A DNA stretch of 64,000 nt. It comes from Streptomyces atratus (GTDB lineage: Bacteria > Actinomycetota > Actinomycetes > Streptomycetales > Streptomycetaceae). Positions within the stretch are counted from its first letter, which is position 1, and each line of letters starts with the position of its first letter. Made by a program: the position numbers and the translations under genes. The DNA is taken from positions 503,813 to 567,812 of the forward strand of contig NZ_BMRN01000002.1 of the NCBI RefSeq assembly GCF_014648655.1. Reading direction: 5' to 3'. Positions 62,660 to 64,000 of this stretch are shown one piece after another. The notes under the pieces were generated by a model. It was not told the DNA's origin. It made no database searches and worked only from the letters and a program-made list of their open reading frames with translations.

Positions 62660-62895
62660 GGTGATCTTTCCCCCAGGTCGTACCGCGGGCGGTCCCGACG
62701 GTGTGCGCCTCACCGTACGTATGCCGGCCCACCCGGCAGAATCCGGACGGCTACCGTATGAGGGGTGGGGATATCCCCCGGACGCCGCCACGGCCACCCG
62801 GGTCGCGCCACGCACCCCGCCGCCTCGTTCCCTGCCGTACCCGGCACCGTTTGTGACCGTGGGCCGTAGTCCATGTACGCTGTTGCCTCATCCAC

Positions 62896-62967
62896 GGGTG
62901 CGTAGCTCAGGGGTAGAGCGCTGCTCTTACAAAGCAGATGTCGGCGGTTCGAAACCGTCCGCGCCCA
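62896..62967 (+). tRNA. tRNA-Val (anticodon TAC)
   Basis: A 72-base cloverleaf has acceptor arms GGGTGCG and CGCGCCC (with a T-G pair), D-arm GCTCAGGGGTAGAGC, anticodon stem CTGCT/AGCAG around the loop CTTACAA, and a T-arm with GGTTCGAAACC. TAC reads GTA/GTG valine codons. CCA is not encoded. tRNA genes are frequent attachment sites, and the DNA to its right looks unlike the rest of the window. Confidence 0.95.
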
Positions 62968-62998
62968 CAGTAGGAAACCGCAGGTGAAAGCCTGAACG

Positions 62999-63034
62999 GG
63001 CCCTCCAGCCGTGATCGGCCGGAGGGCCTTTTTC
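62999..63034 (+). terminator. terminator of tRNA-Val
   Basis: GGCCCTCC pairs with GGAGGGCC, with a further inner GCC/GGC, followed by TTTTTC. Confidence 0.85.
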
Positions 63035-63726
63035 ATGATCGATGCCACATGGATGCCACATCCCCAAAAAGTGAACACTCCTCATCACTCGTTCGAGAGG
63101 GGTGGATGCGCCCCTTGACCGCGTAAGGTACGGGGCAGGAGGGGCAGGAGTATCTCCCCGCACACGCCTGACACGCGCCTTCCATAACCTGCGAGCCCCC
63201 GGCGGGGAGGCCAGGGTCGCAGAGCGAGAAGACCCCACCGCGCAGATCGGTGGGGGTCTTCCGTTTTTAAACGGTAGCCGCCCCGCACCCATACCGGGTG
63301 CGGGGCGGGACGCCTTGACCAAGTCATGGCGTCATCCGGCGCAATCAGGCGGACACGCGAACGCCGATGCGCAAGCAAAAGGGGGGTGATACCCCGCACC
63401 CGCAAGATCAACCATTTTTTTGTTGGCCTTAACGACAAACGCTCACGGCCGGGGGACGTGGGCAGGTGCACCACCCGCCTTGCCCCCTGACCGCTGCAGC
63501 GACACTCTGATCCGAACCGCCGATGCGATCGGTGTACCGCTCGCCGCCTCGTACAGGAATGAGCCCCGGCCGGTTAACGGGGGCAGCCGACCGGGGCGGT
63601 CTGGTTACAGTGCGGGCGGCCCGGAGCCAGGGCAAGTCTCAGTTCCGGACCTGTTCCTCTGATGAATGCTGGTCGGCTGGCCCGACTGACAGCCAACCGC
63701 GGCGCCCGCGAGATACCTCTGCCCCG
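63035..63726. other. gene-poor structured tract right of tRNA-Val
   Basis: Nearly 700 bases with no accepted gene. It holds GATGCCACATG twice in tandem (63041-63062), a terminator-like hairpin at 63228-63261 followed by CCGTTTTTAAACGG, a perfect 13-bp hairpin at 63278-63308, a T-run near 63414-63421, and a weak hairpin at 63671-63700. It could hold a small RNA or the edge of an integrated element. Confidence 0.5.
63228..63308. terminator. two adjacent strong hairpins
   Basis: GAAGACCCC-ACCG pairs with CGGTGGGGGTCTTC (one bulge), followed by CGTTTTT. Then CCGCCCCGCACCC (63278-63290) pairs perfectly with GGGTGCGGGGCGG (63296-63308). No gene ends directly before the first, so it may end an unseen small RNA. 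Confidence 0.65.
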
Positions 63727-63885
63727 TCAGATCGGGCGGTGCATGGCAGCGAACACGACCGCCACATAGACGAACACGAGCACGGCCGCAGCGGTGATGA
63801 GCGGTCGACGGCGTGCCGAATCGGGCCTGGCTCTATCTCGGCCTCGCTGCTTGAGGACCTGGTCCGTCTTCTCCATGCCAGTCAT
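63727..63885 (-). CDS. 52-aa single-pass membrane protein
   Basis: The ATG at 63885 follows ACGGAAGCG. The product MTGMEKTDQVLKQRGRDR has a basic N-terminal half and one hydrophobic helix (about 30-46, ITAAAVLVFVYVAVVFAA), ending MHRPI. I know no family for it. The preceding frame ends in a TGA that overlaps this ATG, suggesting that it is the second gene of an operon entering from the right. Confidence 0.6.
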   Translation of the reverse strand: MTGMEKTDQVLKQRGRDRARPDSARRRPLITAAAVLVFVYVAVVFAAMHRPI

Positions 63886-64000
63886 CGCTTCCGTGTGAAA
63901 GTTGTCCCGCCCGTACCCCGGCCACCGCCGGCCTCGGGTACGGGCGTGCCCCGCCCGCAGCTGGTCGGCGCATTCGTCAGCTGCGAGCGGGAGTCAGCGC
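63882..64000 (-). CDS. possible 3' end of a gene entering from the right edge
   Basis: One minus-strand frame is open from the window edge to a TGA at 63882-63884, encoding RSQLTNAPTSCGRGTPVP and a Gly/Thr/Arg-rich end TFTRKR. Its ATGA overlap with the 52-aa gene is the main reason to list it. Only 39 codons are visible, so an open frame of this length could be chance. Confidence 0.35.
   Translation of the reverse strand, partial: ADSRSQLTNAPTSCGRGTPVPEAGGGRGTGGTTFTRKR

Noticed and set aside
62927-63322. A minus-strand frame ending GADGFEPPTSAL
   Set aside because: That end is the antisense translation of the tRNA-Val gene, a well-known source of false genes.
63420-63662. An 80-codon frame from a TTG in the gene-poor right tract
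   Set aside because: No ribosome binding site, no recognisable domain, and the codon pattern does not differ from non-coding frames.

Overview
The window looks like a chromosomal core segment of a Streptomyces (Actinomycetota). GC is very high, with third positions almost all G or C. GTG starts are frequent, purine-rich ribosome binding sites sit before most genes, and long perfect hairpins without T-tracts close the operons. The gene content is also typical of Streptomyces: a fabD-fabH-acpP-fabF cluster next to a FasR-type activator, an Mbl-like actin, a WhiJ-type HTH/DUF397/ATPase locus, and DUF3052, DUF3145 and SCO2400-family proteins. No rRNA, CRISPR array or intact transposase was seen.

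Layout. 1-0.9 kb: the 5' part of a YtxH-like gene, two tRNA-Asn and one CAT-anticodon tRNA. 1.3-5.1 kb: a GYGR-repeat protein, an ABC exporter, an MFS gene broken by an in-frame TGA, and a 159-bp MITE-like element inserted at the end of the next gene. 5.1-13.3 kb (mostly minus): a fused carboxyltransferase, matB, an MFS transporter with a divergent Lrp regulator, a GAF sensor kinase with a degraded ATP-binding domain, mbl, and a hypothetical gene. 13.4-20.5 kb: SCO2400-family protein, MarR/CurA/Ohr stress genes, EI24 and LysE membrane proteins, a Tat-exported flavin amine oxidase, TetR. 20.7-25.2 kb: GH3 beta-glucosidase, aldose epimerase, SGNH lipoprotein. 25.4-31.0 kb: DUF3145 and the type II fatty acid synthase cluster with its regulator. 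31.1-42.7 kb: pirin, RibD/DHFR-like and GNAT proteins; a DUF4157 (eCIS-core) metallopeptidase-type protein with a possible nuclease tail; a WhiJ-type locus; a serine hydrolase; a MerR/aldo-keto reductase pair; a decayed acyltransferase; DUF4429 and DUF1023 proteins; TetR. 42.8-49.3 kb: MFS exporter, I36 inhibitor, aceE, DUF3052, peroxiredoxin. 49.5-58.7 kb: a ter stress island. 58.7-64 kb: O-methyltransferase, FmdB-type zinc ribbon, three membrane or lipoprotein genes, tRNA-Val, then a mostly non-coding tract running to the window edge.

How the genes fit together. The ter island pairs the sensing/membrane module (three TerD-type proteins, a TerA/TerD-superfamily protein, a TerC-like DUF475 protein) with a three-gene enzymatic module: a CitE-like aldolase, a single polypeptide combining PRTase, TRSP, StiP and PELOTA regions, and a HAD hydrolase. 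Published comparative genomics proposed that such genes make a nucleoside-like metabolite. The fab cluster, matB and the carboxyltransferase all act on malonyl-CoA supply or use. The strongest candidates for less-described biology are the four-part ter fusion protein, the DUF4157 protein with an HHIVPK nuclease-like motif, the MITE-like insertion, and the GYGR-repeat protein.
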